Part shown: positions 53,925-63,298 of the stretch, piece by piece
How the letters are laid out: every line of letters starts with the position of its first letter
Numbering within the stretch: position 1 is the stretch's first letter
NCBI RefSeq assembly: GCF_019744875.1
Contig: NZ_JAIETU010000005.1
Span: 248,001-312,000 of the forward strand
Length of the DNA: 64,000 nt
Origin: Hyphomicrobium sp.
GTDB lineage: Bacteria > Pseudomonadota > Alphaproteobacteria > Rhizobiales > Hyphomicrobiaceae
Direction of reading: 5' to 3'
The notes under the pieces: model-generated
The model's database searches: none
Seen by the model: the letters and a program-made list of their open reading frames with translations, nothing else
What the model was told of the DNA's origin: nothing
Position numbers and translations under genes: made by a program

Positions 53925-54401
53925 TCACGGGGGAGTTAACGCCTCAGGAGAGCGCGCAAGAGCCAAGATCACCTTCAACGGCGCGGACGCTTCGAAGGGC
54001 GCGAGCCGGAGCAGGGGAACCGCCGCACCAAGAAGCTCTGTCGTCAGCTTTTCGAGGGGCATGCGCGGCACGAGATCGGGCGGGACGAGGTCGATCGCCA
54101 GCGCCACGCTGGCTGCCGAGCAGTAGGGAACCTCGACGATCCCCAGCCCGCGCACCTCGATCTTGCCGGCGATGGCGGGCGGCGGCACGGCAATGATGCC
54201 CCGGCCGTTGCGGGTCAGCCAGACCTGGTCGTCGGAGAGCAGCTCGACGCGCGGCAGGCCGATGACCGGTCCGGCGGCGATGCAGCGGAGCGCGAGATCG
54301 GATTTACCGGCACCTGATGGGCCGCGGATCAGAACGGCCTTGCCATCGAGAGCCAAAGCGGTCGCGTGGACGAGTTCAACCGCGCTCGCGGAGGGGGTCA
54401 T
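53925..54401 (-). CDS. hprK: HPr kinase/phosphorylase, short form
   Basis: This 158-residue protein equals the C-terminal catalytic half of Gram-positive HprK. The P-loop RGPSGAGKSDLAL is at residues 26-38, and LLSDDQVWLTRNG and the Glu/Leu-rich C-terminus follow. The N-terminal domain of the long form is absent, as in other alphaproteobacteria. It phosphorylates Ser of HPr. Its start lies inside the end of chvG (26-base overlap), so kinase and sensor genes are coupled. Confidence 0.93.
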   Translation of the reverse strand: MTPSASAVELVHATALALDGKAVLIRGPSGAGKSDLALRCIAAGPVIGLPRVELLSDDQVWLTRNGRGIIAVPPPAIAGKIEVRGLGIVEVPYCSAASVALAIDLVPPDLVPRMPLEKLTTELLGAAVPLLRLAPFEASAPLKVILALARSPEALTPP

Positions 54402-56310
54402 GGTATCGATCCGATGCGGGGCGGCGGGTGCCGGCGGGGCCCGATCGCGCGGAGGCCAGGAGGCCGGGCAGGCGCACGACAAAGCGCGCGCCTTTCGGGC
54501 GACCGGCTACGCCGTCGACGGCCGTCTTGTTCTCGGCGGTGATCTCGCCGCCGTGGGCGCGGACGATTTCGCGCGAGATCGAAAGACCGAGACCGGAGTT
54601 CTTGCCGCGAATGGCTTCGGTGTCGGGGCGGTCGGTGTAGAAGCGGTCAAACACGACCGTCAGGCGATCGGACGGAATGCCGGGGCCATGGTCGTCGACC
54701 GTCAACTCCACGGTCGGGCCGACGCGGCGCACCCTGACCGTCACCACCTCTTCTTCGGGCGAGAACGAAACCGCGTTGTCGACGAGGTTGGTGAGCACCT
54801 GGCCCAGGCGGCCGTCGTGGCCGTTGACCAGATAGGCGCCGTCGAAGGCGGCCGGCTCGACGGCAATCTCGACGCGGCGGGTGTCGCCGGACAGGATATC
54901 GCGGAAAATCTGCGCCACGCTCGTGACGACGTTGGTGACGTCCACGGGGCCCATCTGCTGGCGCGCCAGCTCGGCGTCGAGGCGGGAGGCGTTCGAGACG
55001 TCGGTGATGAGCTGGTTGAGGCGCTTCAGCTCGTTCTGGATCTGGCGCACCACTTCCTTTTTTTGCTCGTCCGTCTTGGCGTAGGCGAGCGCTTCGGACA
55101 TCGAGCGCGCAGCGGTCAGCGGGTTCTTGAGCTCGTGGGCGACGTCGGCGGCGAAGCTTTCGCTCGCTTCGACGCGCCGGTAGAGGGCCGCCGTCATGGC
55201 GGCAAAGGCGGAGGCCATCTGCCCCACCTCGTCGTTGCGTTGGGAGAAATCCGGTAGCTCGTGGCGGGCGCTGATGTTGCGGCTGACGAGATCGGCGGAC
55301 GCGGACAGGCGGCGGATCGGGCCCGCCACGGTGCGCGCCAGCAGGAACGCGCTCAACAGCGACGCCAGGAACGCAAAGGCGGCCAGCACCCAGATCTGGT
55401 CGCGCTGGTCGGCGATGATGTCGTCGATCTCGCCCGGGCGGGTCGACATGAGCAGCACGCCCTGGACGACGGAGGCGCGCTTGATCGGCACGGCCGTCGA
55501 GACGATCTGCTCGCCCTTGTCGTTGAGCAGGAGCATGGCCGAGGGCGTTCCGTCCTGAAGCGCCTTGCGCACTTCCGGATACGACGTGCCGTTGGCGTTG
55601 CCGATCTCCTTATAGACGGGCAGGTCTTCGCCCATCATGCGCGACTTGAGGCGCGTCCAGAAATCCTTCGGGCGCATGCGGCTGTCGCTGGCGACCTTGG
55701 GCTCGTGGCGCGTGAGCTGGCCGCGCCTGAGCAGGGTCGCCGAGTCGATGACCAGCGTTCCGTCCTGACTGTAAACGCGCGCGCGGCGCGTCGTCGGTTC
55801 GATCAGGCGGCGCAGAATGGGCGCCACGAGCTCCGGGCGGATCGACAGCTCATGAGCGGCGAAGGCGTCCTCACCCGAGCCGCCGTCGTCGGCGTCGGGC
55901 ATGGCCATGTTGTCGGTATGGATGACGATCCGGCCCGTCTCGACACGCGCGTTGCCCGCGATCGCGGCGGCGATGATCTCGCCCTGGACGCGCAGGGACT
56001 CGCGCTTGGCGTCGATCAGCCAGCCGTTGTTCTCGGAGAAATAGAGGATGCCGCCGATCATCACGACGAGGCCGCCGAGGCTGGCCACCAGCACGCGGCG
56101 CAGCAGGCTGGCGCTGACGAAGCGCACGGGCGGAAACGCCTGCCACCACCGGGCCATGGCGGCGCCGGCCTTCGTCTGCTTGCGCAGGGGATTTTTGCGC
56201 CGCAGATAGCGCAAGGGCAGGGCCACCGTCCCAGCGGCGCGGCGCGCTCCGGCCAGGATGGCCTCGGAGCCCGCTGCAAACGTCGGCGATCGCTCGGTAT
56301 CGAGCGCCAT
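54376..56310 (-). CDS. chvG: Sensor histidine kinase ChvG/ExoS
   Basis: This 644-residue kinase has a first membrane segment (LVASLGGLVVMIGGILYF), a periplasmic sensor domain of about 200 residues, a second segment (VLAAFAFLASLLSAFLLAR), HAMP, the HisKA box (SFAADVAHELKNPLTAARS), and an HATPase domain (VLTNLVDNAVSFSPEEE, DDHGPGIP). In rhizobia and Agrobacterium it senses acid and envelope stress and controls polysaccharide and virulence genes. The phosphate goes to ChvI, encoded 98 bases upstream. Confidence 0.95.
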   Translation of the reverse strand: MALDTERSPTFAAGSEAILAGARRAAGTVALPLRYLRRKNPLRKQTKAGAAMARWWQAFPPVRFVSASLLRRVLVASLGGLVVMIGGILYFSENNGWLIDAKRESLRVQGEIIAAAIAGNARVETGRIVIHTDNMAMPDADDGGSGEDAFAAHELSIRPELVAPILRRLIEPTTRRARVYSQDGTLVIDSATLLRRGQLTRHEPKVASDSRMRPKDFWTRLKSRMMGEDLPVYKEIGNANGTSYPEVRKALQDGTPSAMLLLNDKGEQIVSTAVPIKRASVVQGVLLMSTRPGEIDDIIADQRDQIWVLAAFAFLASLLSAFLLARTVAGPIRRLSASADLVSRNISARHELPDFSQRNDEVGQMASAFAAMTAALYRRVEASESFAADVAHELKNPLTAARSMSEALAYAKTDEQKKEVVRQIQNELKRLNQLITDVSNASRLDAELARQQMGPVDVTNVVTSVAQIFRDILSGDTRRVEIAVEPAAFDGAYLVNGHDGRLGQVLTNLVDNAVSFSPEEEVVTVRVRRVGPTVELTVDDHGPGIPSDRLTVVFDRFYTDRPDTEAIRGKNSGLGLSISREIVRAHGGEITAENKTAVDGVAGRPKGARFVVRLPGLLASARSGPAGTRRPASDRYHDPLRERG

Positions 56311-56408
56311 AAGACCTCCAGTGCGGTCCCGGGACTATCCGGCTGGCCGGTGGTTTGACGTGCTCAGTACGCGCGCTCCGGGGAGTGCGCGAAGCGGGCC
56401 TGCCGGCG

Positions 56409-57116
56409 CTATGCTTCCTTGAAGCGGTAGCCTACGCCATACAGGGTCTCGATGACATCGAAGTTGTCGTCGACCTGCTTGAACTTTTTCCGCAAGCGCT
56501 TGATATGGCTGTCGATCGTACGATCGTCCACGTAGACCTGATCGTCGTAGGCGGCGTCCATGAGCGCGTCGCGCGTCTTGACCACGCCGGGACGGTGGGC
56601 GAGCGCCTGGAGGATCAGGAACTCGGTCACGGTCAACGTGACGGGCCGGTTGTCCCAATGGCAGGTGTGGCGCTCGGGATCGAGCTTCAGCTTGCCGCGC
56701 TCCAGGATGTTGGCGACCACCGGCTCCGGGGTCGTGCCATCCTTGGGCGACAGGCGGCGCAGGATGGCGCGCACGCGCTCGACGATGAGACGCTGCGAGA
56801 ACGGCTTGGCGATGTAGTCGTCGGCCCCCATCTTGAGGCCGAACAGCTCGTCGATCTCTTCGTCCTTGGAGGTCAGGAAGATCACGGGCATGTCGGATTG
56901 CTGGCGAACGCGGCGGAGAAGCTCCATGCCGTCCATGCGCGGCATCTTGATATCGAAGATGCCGAGGTCGGCCGGATCCTCCGTCAGGGCTTCGAGCGCG
57001 GAGGCGCCATCGCTGTAGGTGCGGACCTTGTAGCCCTCGGCCTCGAGCGCCATGCCGAGCGAGGTGAGAATGTTGCGCTCGTCATCGACCAGCGCGATCG
57101 TGCTTTTCTCTTTCAT
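56409..57116 (-). CDS. chvI: Response regulator ChvI
   Basis: This 235-residue OmpR-type regulator has a receiver domain with D11/D12, the phosphoacceptor D55 in [12 protein letters not shown], and the Lys in [10 protein letters not shown]. The C-terminal winged helix ([38 protein letters not shown]) binds DNA. It is the first gene of the chvI-chvG-hprK run on the minus strand. Confidence 0.96.
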   Translation of the reverse strand: MKEKSTIALVDDERNILTSLGMALEAEGYKVRTYSDGASALEALTEDPADLGIFDIKMPRMDGMELLRRVRQQSDMPVIFLTSKDEEIDELFGLKMGADDYIAKPFSQRLIVERVRAILRRLSPKDGTTPEPVVANILERGKLKLDPERHTCHWDNRPVTLTVTEFLILQALAHRPGVVKTRDALMDAAYDDQVYVDDRTIDSHIKRLRKKFKQVDDNFDVIETLYGVGYRFKEA

Positions 57117-57264
57117 GTTCCGACTTTCCTAGCGGCACCCTAGAGCCCAGATGGCGCTTTATGGCTCCAAGGTGGATCAATTGTGGCGGGAACCTTACTA
57201 TGCCCCAGCGCCTGAACCAAAACTGAACAGGCACAAGCGCAAAACGGAACCACGAGGCAATCCC

Positions 57265-58032
57265 ATGGCAGCCCAAGATCCCGATCTCCCGCAGCCGCCG
57301 GCCGAGGCCAAGGCCTCCCCTGGCGTGGCTGCCCGTACGCTGGTGCGCCGCGCCCTCAAGGCGTCGCTCGCAACGCTGGATGCGGGGACGGGCCATCCTT
57401 ACGCCTCGCTGGTCACAATCGCAACCGACGTGGACGGCACGCCGCTGTTTCTCATCTCAACTCTCGCGCTGCACACGAAAAACATCGCTAACGACGACCG
57501 GATCAGCCTGCTGTTCGACGGGACGGACGGGCGGGGCGACCCGCTGGCGGGCGGGCGCGTCACGCTGATCGGGCGAGCGGCCAAGTCCCGGCGGCCGACG
57601 GCGCCGGAGCGCTTTCTCGCCCGCCACGAGGCCGCGCGCGGGTATGCGGGGTTTCCCGATTTCGCGTTCTACGAGCTGGTGCCCGAGCGGGCGCACTACA
57701 TCGGGGGGTTCGGGCGCATCGTGGACCTGGCGCCGAGCGACCTCCTGGTCGACCTGTCCGGCTCGGCCGCGCTGGTCGAAGGGCATGACGACGTCGTCTC
57801 GCACATGAACGAAGACCACGCCGCGGCGATCGAGCTTTACGCAACCGAGCTAGCCGGTGCGCCGGGCGGGGCCTGGCGCATGACCGGGATCGACCCTGAG
57901 GGCATCGACCTCGTCTGCGACGGCATTACGGCCCGGTTGCCGTTCACCACGCCTGTGCATTCGCCCGACGGGGCGCGCGAGCAGCTCATTCGTTTCGCAG
58001 CGGCGGCCCGAGCCCGAAATGCCCAGAAGTAA
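57265..58032 (+). CDS. HugZ-like heme-utilisation / pyridoxamine-oxidase-fold protein
   Basis: This 255-residue protein has an N-terminal flavin-reductase-like split barrel ([30 protein letters not shown]) and a C-terminal DUF2470 domain ([16 protein letters not shown]). This two-domain form is the HugZ type, linked to heme breakdown or heme sensing; for most members the reaction is unknown. GAGG stands before ATG 57265. It is divergent from chvI and lies 128 bases before the PEP carboxykinase gene. Confidence 0.85.
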   Translation: MAAQDPDLPQPPAEAKASPGVAARTLVRRALKASLATLDAGTGHPYASLVTIATDVDGTPLFLISTLALHTKNIANDDRISLLFDGTDGRGDPLAGGRVTLIGRAAKSRRPTAPERFLARHEAARGYAGFPDFAFYELVPERAHYIGGFGRIVDLAPSDLLVDLSGSAALVEGHDDVVSHMNEDHAAAIELYATELAGAPGGAWRMTGIDPEGIDLVCDGITARLPFTTPVHSPDGAREQLIRFAAAARARNAQK

Positions 58033-58160
58033 GCGGCGTTGCTTACTTCTTGTGCGCTTGTCGTGTTGTTCTTTCGGATGATAGATTCGACGCCCCCGCC
58101 ACCATAAGAAGGAGCCGAAATCACCGACAACCGAGTCTCATTCGTGCGGAGGAGCGCCCA

Positions 58161-59969
58161 ATGAACGCAATGCGGCCTGGCGAGTTGCGTGAACGTTGTC
58201 CCGCCGTGCTGGCGTTCGTCGATGAAGCGACGAACCTTTTCAAGCCGGATACCGTCATCTGGTGCACGGGCAGCAAAGCCGAATACCAGTATCTCTTGCG
58301 CGCCATGGTGAAGACCGGAACGGCGCAATGGCTCAACCCGGAGCTGCGCCCCAACTCCGTTCTCGTCCGTTCGGACCCGGCCGACGTCGCGCGCGTCGAA
58401 GATCAGACCTTCATCTGCTCCGTATCACCCGACGACGCAGGGCCGACGAACAACTGGTCCGACCCCGCCAAGATGAAAGCCAACCTGCGCGAGTTGTTCG
58501 ACGGCGCCATGGTGGGGCGCGTGATGTATGTGGTGCCGTATTCGATGGGCCCGGTCGGCTCGCCGATTGCGCGCATCGGCATCATGATCACGGACAGCGC
58601 CTACGCGGCCGCCAGCATGCACATCATGACGCGCGTGGGCGACACCGTGCTTGCCGCGCTCGGCACAGGCACAGATTTCGTTCGGGGACTACACACGGTC
58701 GGCGTGCCTCTCAAGAAGGCCACCTGGGCCGACGAACCGTGGCCCTGCAATCAAACGAAGTACATCGCGCACTTCCCCGAGACGCGTGAGATCTGGTCCT
58801 ACGGCTCGGGATATGGCGGCAACGCGCTGCTCGGCAAGAAATGCCACTCGCTCCGCATCGCCTCGGCGCAGGCGCGCGACGAGGGCTGGCTCGCCGAGCA
58901 CATGCTGATCCTCAAGCTCACCAATCCCGAAGGAAAATCGAAGTTCATCGCGGCCGCGTTTCCCTCCGCCTGCGGCAAGACCAATCTCGCGATGCTGGTT
59001 CCCACCATTCCCGGCTGGAAGGCGGAAACCATCGGTGACGACATCTGCTGGATGAAGTTCGGCGCCGACGGGCGGCTCTACGCCATCAACCCCGAGACCG
59101 GCTTCTTCGGGGTCGCGCCCGGCACATCGAACGAGAGCAATCTCAATGCGATGAAGACTCTGGACGCCAACTGCATTTTCACGAACGTCGCGCTCACCGA
59201 AGACGACGACATCTACTGGGAGGGCATGGGCAAGGAGCCCCCGGCCCAACTGACCGACTGGCTGCGACGGCCCTGGACGCCATCGGCCGGCAGGCCTGCC
59301 GCGCACCCCAACGCGCGCTTCACCGCGCCTGCCGCGCAGTGCCCCGTCATCGCCAAGGAATGGGACGATCCGGCGGGCGTGCCAATCGATGCGATCCTGT
59401 TCGGCGGCCGGCGTGCGTCCGTCGTGCCGCTCGTGTCCGAAGCCCTGTCGTGGCGCCACGGCACGTTCCTCGGCTCGATCATGGCATCCGAAAAGACCGC
59501 CGCGGCAGCCGGGCAGATCGGCGACCTGCGCCGCGACCCGATGGCGATGCTGCCGTTCTGCGGCTACCACATGGGCGACTACTTCCGGCACTGGATCGAG
59601 ATGGGGGAGAAGGGCGGCGAGACCATGCCGAAGATCTTCTACGTCAACTGGTTCAGAAAGAGCGCGGAAGGCAAGTTCCTGTGGCCCGGCTATGCCGAGA
59701 ACAGCCGCGTGCTGAAGTGGATCTTCGAGCGCTGCGACGGCACGGCAGAGGCGATCGAAACGCCGATCGGCAAACTTCCGGCCGACGGCGCGCTGGATCT
59801 CGACGGTCTCAAGGTCGAACCGTCCGCCATGGCCGAGCTCTTGAAGGTCGATCGCGAAGGCTGGAAGGCCGAGCTGCCATCGATCAAGGAGCATTTCGAG
59901 ACGTTCGGCGCCAAGCTTCCGCAAGGGCTCGCAGCCGAACTCACCGCGCTCGAGCAGCGGCTCGGCTGA
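58161..59969 (+). CDS. pckG: Phosphoenolpyruvate carboxykinase (GTP)
   Basis: This 602-residue enzyme turns oxaloacetate and GTP into [16 protein letters not shown] (Cys271, the GTP-class kinase loop) and [21 protein letters not shown] are signatures of the GTP form, and length also fits it (the ATP form is about 540 residues). [13 protein letters not shown] follows. In rhizobia the ATP-form pckA lies next to chvI; here the GTP form occupies this place. GCGGAGGAG precedes the ATG. A terminator follows at 60003. Confidence 0.96.
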   Translation: MNAMRPGELRERCPAVLAFVDEATNLFKPDTVIWCTGSKAEYQYLLRAMVKTGTAQWLNPELRPNSVLVRSDPADVARVEDQTFICSVSPDDAGPTNNWSDPAKMKANLRELFDGAMVGRVMYVVPYSMGPVGSPIARIGIMITDSAYAAASMHIMTRVGDTVLAALGTGTDFVRGLHTVGVPLKKATWADEPWPCNQTKYIAHFPETREIWSYGSGYGGNALLGKKCHSLRIASAQARDEGWLAEHMLILKLTNPEGKSKFIAAAFPSACGKTNLAMLVPTIPGWKAETIGDDICWMKFGADGRLYAINPETGFFGVAPGTSNESNLNAMKTLDANCIFTNVALTEDDDIYWEGMGKEPPAQLTDWLRRPWTPSAGRPAAHPNARFTAPAAQCPVIAKEWDDPAGVPIDAILFGGRRASVVPLVSEALSWRHGTFLGSIMASEKTAAAAGQIGDLRRDPMAMLPFCGYHMGDYFRHWIEMGEKGGETMPKIFYVNWFRKSAEGKFLWPGYAENSRVLKWIFERCDGTAEAIETPIGKLPADGALDLDGLKVEPSAMAELLKVDREGWKAELPSIKEHFETFGAKLPQGLAAELTALEQRLG

Positions 59970-60002
59970 GCCGGGGGCTTCCTCATCGACGCACCTGCAG
60001 CG

Positions 60003-60029
60003 GCCCCGGACGCAAGTCTGGGGCTTTTT
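60003..60029 (+). terminator. Rho-independent terminator of pckG
   Basis: Stem GCCCCGGAC / GTCTGGGGC (one G:T pair) with a GCAA loop, followed by TTTTT, 33 bases after the stop. Confidence 0.9.
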
Positions 60030-60244
60030 GCATTGCTCCGTGCTCGGCGCGACAAATTCGACGTGCTGGCCACTCGCTCTGCGCCATGAATCGTGATCTA
60101 AAATTAGGCATCCAAGTGCGCGGCGGGGCGCCCTCGGCCTGTCAGAGTTTTCAGGTCTGCTTCACGCTTCGGCGCGATTTCGTCCGACGCGTGTTCCGAT
60201 ATCTGACACGCTGATCGTCATTGGCGGTTCCGTGGGCGAATGCG

Positions 60245-60637
60245 ATGCTGAACTGGCTTCTCAGGATGCTTCGGCGCCCGCCCGACGCGGCGCCAAAACC
60301 CATCGTCGCGACGCCGGTGCGCGTCACGCACGACGATAAGCTCATCACGGTCAACGATGGCGCGAGCGCGCCGGTTTCCATGACGTGGCCCGAGGTCGGC
60401 AACGTTTCCGTTCTGACGACCGACGCTGGGCCCTTCGAGGCAGACTTGTTCTGGATCGTGACGGACCGCGACGGGCGGCAGTCCCTGATCGTGCCGATGG
60501 GCGCCGAGGGGGAGCCTGCGCTGCTGCAGTCCATGCAGGCTCGGCTGGCCGGTTTCGACAACATGGCCGTCGTGGAAGCGATGAGCAGCACCTCGAACGC
60601 CGTCTTCCAGATATGGCCCGCCGCCGATCTAGCCTAG
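60245..60637 (+). CDS. Hypothetical protein
   Basis: This 130-residue protein has no signal peptide. It has a short basic N-terminus (MLNWLLRMLRRPPDAAP) and a mixed alpha/beta core (ITVNDGASAPVSMTWPEVGN, DLFWIVTDRDGRQSLIVPMG). I recall similar short hypothetical proteins in the order but no function. TTG 60221 is an alternative start. Its 3' end overlaps the convergent flavoprotein gene by 9 bases. Confidence 0.65.
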   Translation: MLNWLLRMLRRPPDAAPKPIVATPVRVTHDDKLITVNDGASAPVSMTWPEVGNVSVLTTDAGPFEADLFWIVTDRDGRQSLIVPMGAEGEPALLQSMQARLAGFDNMAVVEAMSSTSNAVFQIWPAADLA

Positions 60638-61912
60638 ATCGCTGGCGGCTTTCGGCACCGCGACGTCCGGCGCGGCGCCGATGTTCGCCTGCTTGGCGCG
60701 GGCCTCTGGTGCGAGCCGCTGCATCGCGTCGCGCACGGTATGCATGGCCCACCGCGAGAGGCCCAGCGCAACCGCTGCCAGGCGGCGGGCCGACCAGAGC
60801 GCCGACGTGTCGAGCGCCATCGCCCTCATGCGGAGCGCAAGCGCGAACGAGCGGGCGTCGGACCGGCATTTGGCTTCGTCGTCGTAGAAGCGCCCGATCT
60901 TCTCGACGTCCATGCCCGGCGTTGCGAGCCAGTCCGAGACGTAGCCGTTACACAGGCGCTCGACATCGACGAGAGCCTTGCGGGCGCCCGTGCCGGCGGC
61001 CGGGCACGCCGTCGCGAACGCGTCTCCGATCAGCACGACGCCGGGCTGGCGATAGCCGCGCGTTGCATAAAGATCGATGGGGCGGACCTTGACGGGGCCT
61101 GCGATGCGCATCGGGCCGGTCAGGCGGGCGAGGCGCGGCATGGCGGCGTTCAGCGTCGCTTCGGGATCGTCGCGGAAGGCGCGCAGCCATGGGTCGCCGA
61201 CCTCGCGGTAGACGAACAGGTTCGCGCGCATGCGCTGGCCGATGGGAAACAGCGTGATGTAGGAGACGCGGTGACGGGCGCGCTCGCTGTAGTGCGTGAG
61301 GGCGCGGAACGGAAAGCGGCTGCCCGGCTCCGGCTCGACGTCGAAGCCGATCGTCACCGAAAATCCTGTTGCGAGATCGATGCGGTCCATGCCCATCGAC
61401 TGGCGCAACGCGTTGCCCAAGCCACTCGCCAGGATGACGAGACGCGCCGTCACAACCTCGCCGGATGCGAGCGTGACGCGCTGGAGATCCGGGCCGTTGG
61501 CGACGTCCGTCGCCTTGTCGCGCTTGAACACCACATTGGATGGGATCTCGGCGCGCAGCGTGTTCACAAGCCGGCCATAGTCGATGCCGTGCTGGTCGCT
61601 CAAGCGCTTCTCGATCAGATGGCCGAGGCGCGAGACCCAGGCGCGCTCGTCATGCGTGGATGCGGCGCGCACGGCATTGGCCAGGCCCGTCTTCTGCAGC
61701 ACCGCCATCTGCTCGGAGTCGAGCTTTTCGCAGCGGAACTCGGCCGGATAAACGGCATGGGGATCGACGACGGCGACGGCATGTCCCGCCCGCGACAGCA
61801 TCGTCGCGGCGATGGACCCGGCAAGGCCCGCGCCGACAATGACGACGTCAAAGATCCGTTGGTCCGCTGCGGTAACTGACACGCGCTGTTCCCGTACCCA
61901 TTCTGTCTGCAC
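60629..61912 (-). CDS. FAD-dependent monooxygenase/reductase family protein
   Basis: This 427-residue flavoprotein has the FAD-binding start DVVIVGAGLAGSIAATMLSR, then AVVDPHAVYPAEFRCEKLD, and the second FAD motif VVLIGDAFATACPAAGTG. It belongs to the PHBH/geranylgeranyl-reductase-like superfamily. Substrate unknown; hydroxylation of an aromatic or a lipid is possible. It starts at GTG. It is not in an operon with a recognisable pathway gene. Confidence 0.85.
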   Translation of the reverse strand: MQTEWVREQRVSVTAADQRIFDVVIVGAGLAGSIAATMLSRAGHAVAVVDPHAVYPAEFRCEKLDSEQMAVLQKTGLANAVRAASTHDERAWVSRLGHLIEKRLSDQHGIDYGRLVNTLRAEIPSNVVFKRDKATDVANGPDLQRVTLASGEVVTARLVILASGLGNALRQSMGMDRIDLATGFSVTIGFDVEPEPGSRFPFRALTHYSERARHRVSYITLFPIGQRMRANLFVYREVGDPWLRAFRDDPEATLNAAMPRLARLTGPMRIAGPVKVRPIDLYATRGYRQPGVVLIGDAFATACPAAGTGARKALVDVERLCNGYVSDWLATPGMDVEKIGRFYDDEAKCRSDARSFALALRMRAMALDTSALWSARRLAAVALGLSRWAMHTVRDAMQRLAPEARAKQANIGAAPDVAVPKAASDLG

Positions 61913-62051
61913 AAAATACGGAGGTATCTCACCGCCAGTGTTATGCGGAATACGGGCCAGGAACCGTTAACATCGGCCGCCGGGGGCGCCGCTTTCGCGG
62001 GCGTGATCAATATTCCGTTAATCGGCCGGTTCGGGAGACTGAAGAGCGGCC

Positions 62052-62774
62052 CTAGTAGCGGGTCGTAAGCTCCGTGAGCCAGGCGGGGGACGCCGCCACG
62101 AGCGCGGCCTCGATCGACTTGTCGAGCCCGGTCAGGATGAGCAGCGCGACGGCGATCAACAGAGCCCCGAGCACCGCCTTGCCGCCGCTGCCCGCCTGCA
62201 TCAGGCGGCTGCGCCAGCGGATCATGGCCTCGCGCGAGAGAAGCCCCATGAGCAGCAACGGCAGGGCGGCGCCGATGCCGAACACCGCCATGGTGGCGGC
62301 GACCTCGCCGAGATTTTCGCCGCGGGCCGCGAGCAGCGACGCCGCGCCCAGCGTCGGGCCGACGCACGGCGCCCAGACCGCGCCGAGCAACAGTCCCAGC
62401 AGGAACTGCCCTTGAGAGCCGCGCGTCGAAAACCGGCCGAAGGTTTCCTCGATGGTGTTTCCGAACGGGCTGCCGGCGGCGGCGAGCCGGACCTGCAGCG
62501 GCTGGACGACGAGGACCAGCCCGATGACCAGCAAGACCCCAGCCGCAATGGTGCGAAACAGCCCGGCATCGAGGCCGAGTGCAAAGCCGATCGTGGCGAC
62601 GAACAGGCCCAGAACCGTGAAGGACAGCGCCACGCCCAGCGCAAGCGCCGCGGGCGCCCAACGGTGCTCCGCCGCCGCCGCGCCGAGCACGATCGGAAGC
62701 AGCGGCAGCACGCAGGGCGACAGCACCGACAAGACGCCTGCGAGCGCGGCGAGGGCGAGAGCACCGAGTGTCAT
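62052..62774 (-). CDS. ccdA: CcdA-family thiol-disulfide membrane transporter
   Basis: This 240-residue inner-membrane protein has six hydrophobic segments. The two redox Cys are in VLSVLSPCVLPLLPIVLG and LGAVWAPCVGPTLGAAS, both followed by Pro-rich turns as in CcdA/DsbD. It passes electrons from cytoplasmic thioredoxin to periplasmic thiol proteins, probably to the thioredoxin-like protein encoded 29 bases upstream. Confidence 0.92.
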   Translation of the reverse strand: MTLGALALAALAGVLSVLSPCVLPLLPIVLGAAAAEHRWAPAALALGVALSFTVLGLFVATIGFALGLDAGLFRTIAAGVLLVIGLVLVVQPLQVRLAAAGSPFGNTIEETFGRFSTRGSQGQFLLGLLLGAVWAPCVGPTLGAASLLAARGENLGEVAATMAVFGIGAALPLLLMGLLSREAMIRWRSRLMQAGSGGKAVLGALLIAVALLILTGLDKSIEAALVAASPAWLTELTTRY

Positions 62775-62803
62775 GCCTCAAGACCGTCGTTGGACCGATC
62801 CAC

Positions 62804-63199
62804 CTAAAGCGCCGACTTGATCAGAGCCTCGATGCCCTTGGCGCTCGTGTCGCCGGCGGAGCGGCCCGTTTCCGTCTTGCCTTTGTAGGCGATGAGCGTG
62901 GACTGGCTGCGCGCATTCAGCTCTTTCAGCGCTGCGCCGCCGGTGTCGAAGTCGAGCTCGTACAGCACCACGTCTTTCAGGGCGGGCTCGTCCTTGATGG
63001 TGTCGATGGCCTTTTTCTGAGCAGTGCACGTTGGGCACCAGGGCGCAGACACATGGATCACGACGGCCTTGCCCGCCGCCTGATCGGCAGCGACGGCGGC
63101 GGCGTCATAGGTCTTTCTTTCCAGGGCGGCGGCCGGTTCCGACACGGCGAGGCCGAACGACAGCATCACGGCGGCGAGCATCATAAGGCGTTTGATCAT
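62804..63199 (-). CDS. Periplasmic thioredoxin-like protein
   Basis: This 131-residue protein has a signal peptide (LMMLAAVMLSFGLAVSEPAAA) and a thioredoxin fold with VIHVSAPWCPTCTAQKK (CPTC motif). GGGAGAG stands before ATG 63199. Together with ccdA it forms a small periplasmic reducing module. Confidence 0.9.
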   Translation of the reverse strand: MIKRLMMLAAVMLSFGLAVSEPAAALERKTYDAAAVAADQAAGKAVVIHVSAPWCPTCTAQKKAIDTIKDEPALKDVVLYELDFDTGGAALKELNARSQSTLIAYKGKTETGRSAGDTSAKGIEALIKSAL

Positions 63200-63298
63200 G
63201 GTATTCTCTCCCAAGGGGGCCGGATTTGATTTGTCTCCCGACCGGTATGCGTCCGCCAATGGATACGCGGCCGGGCGGCTTCAGTTTCGCGTTGCACG

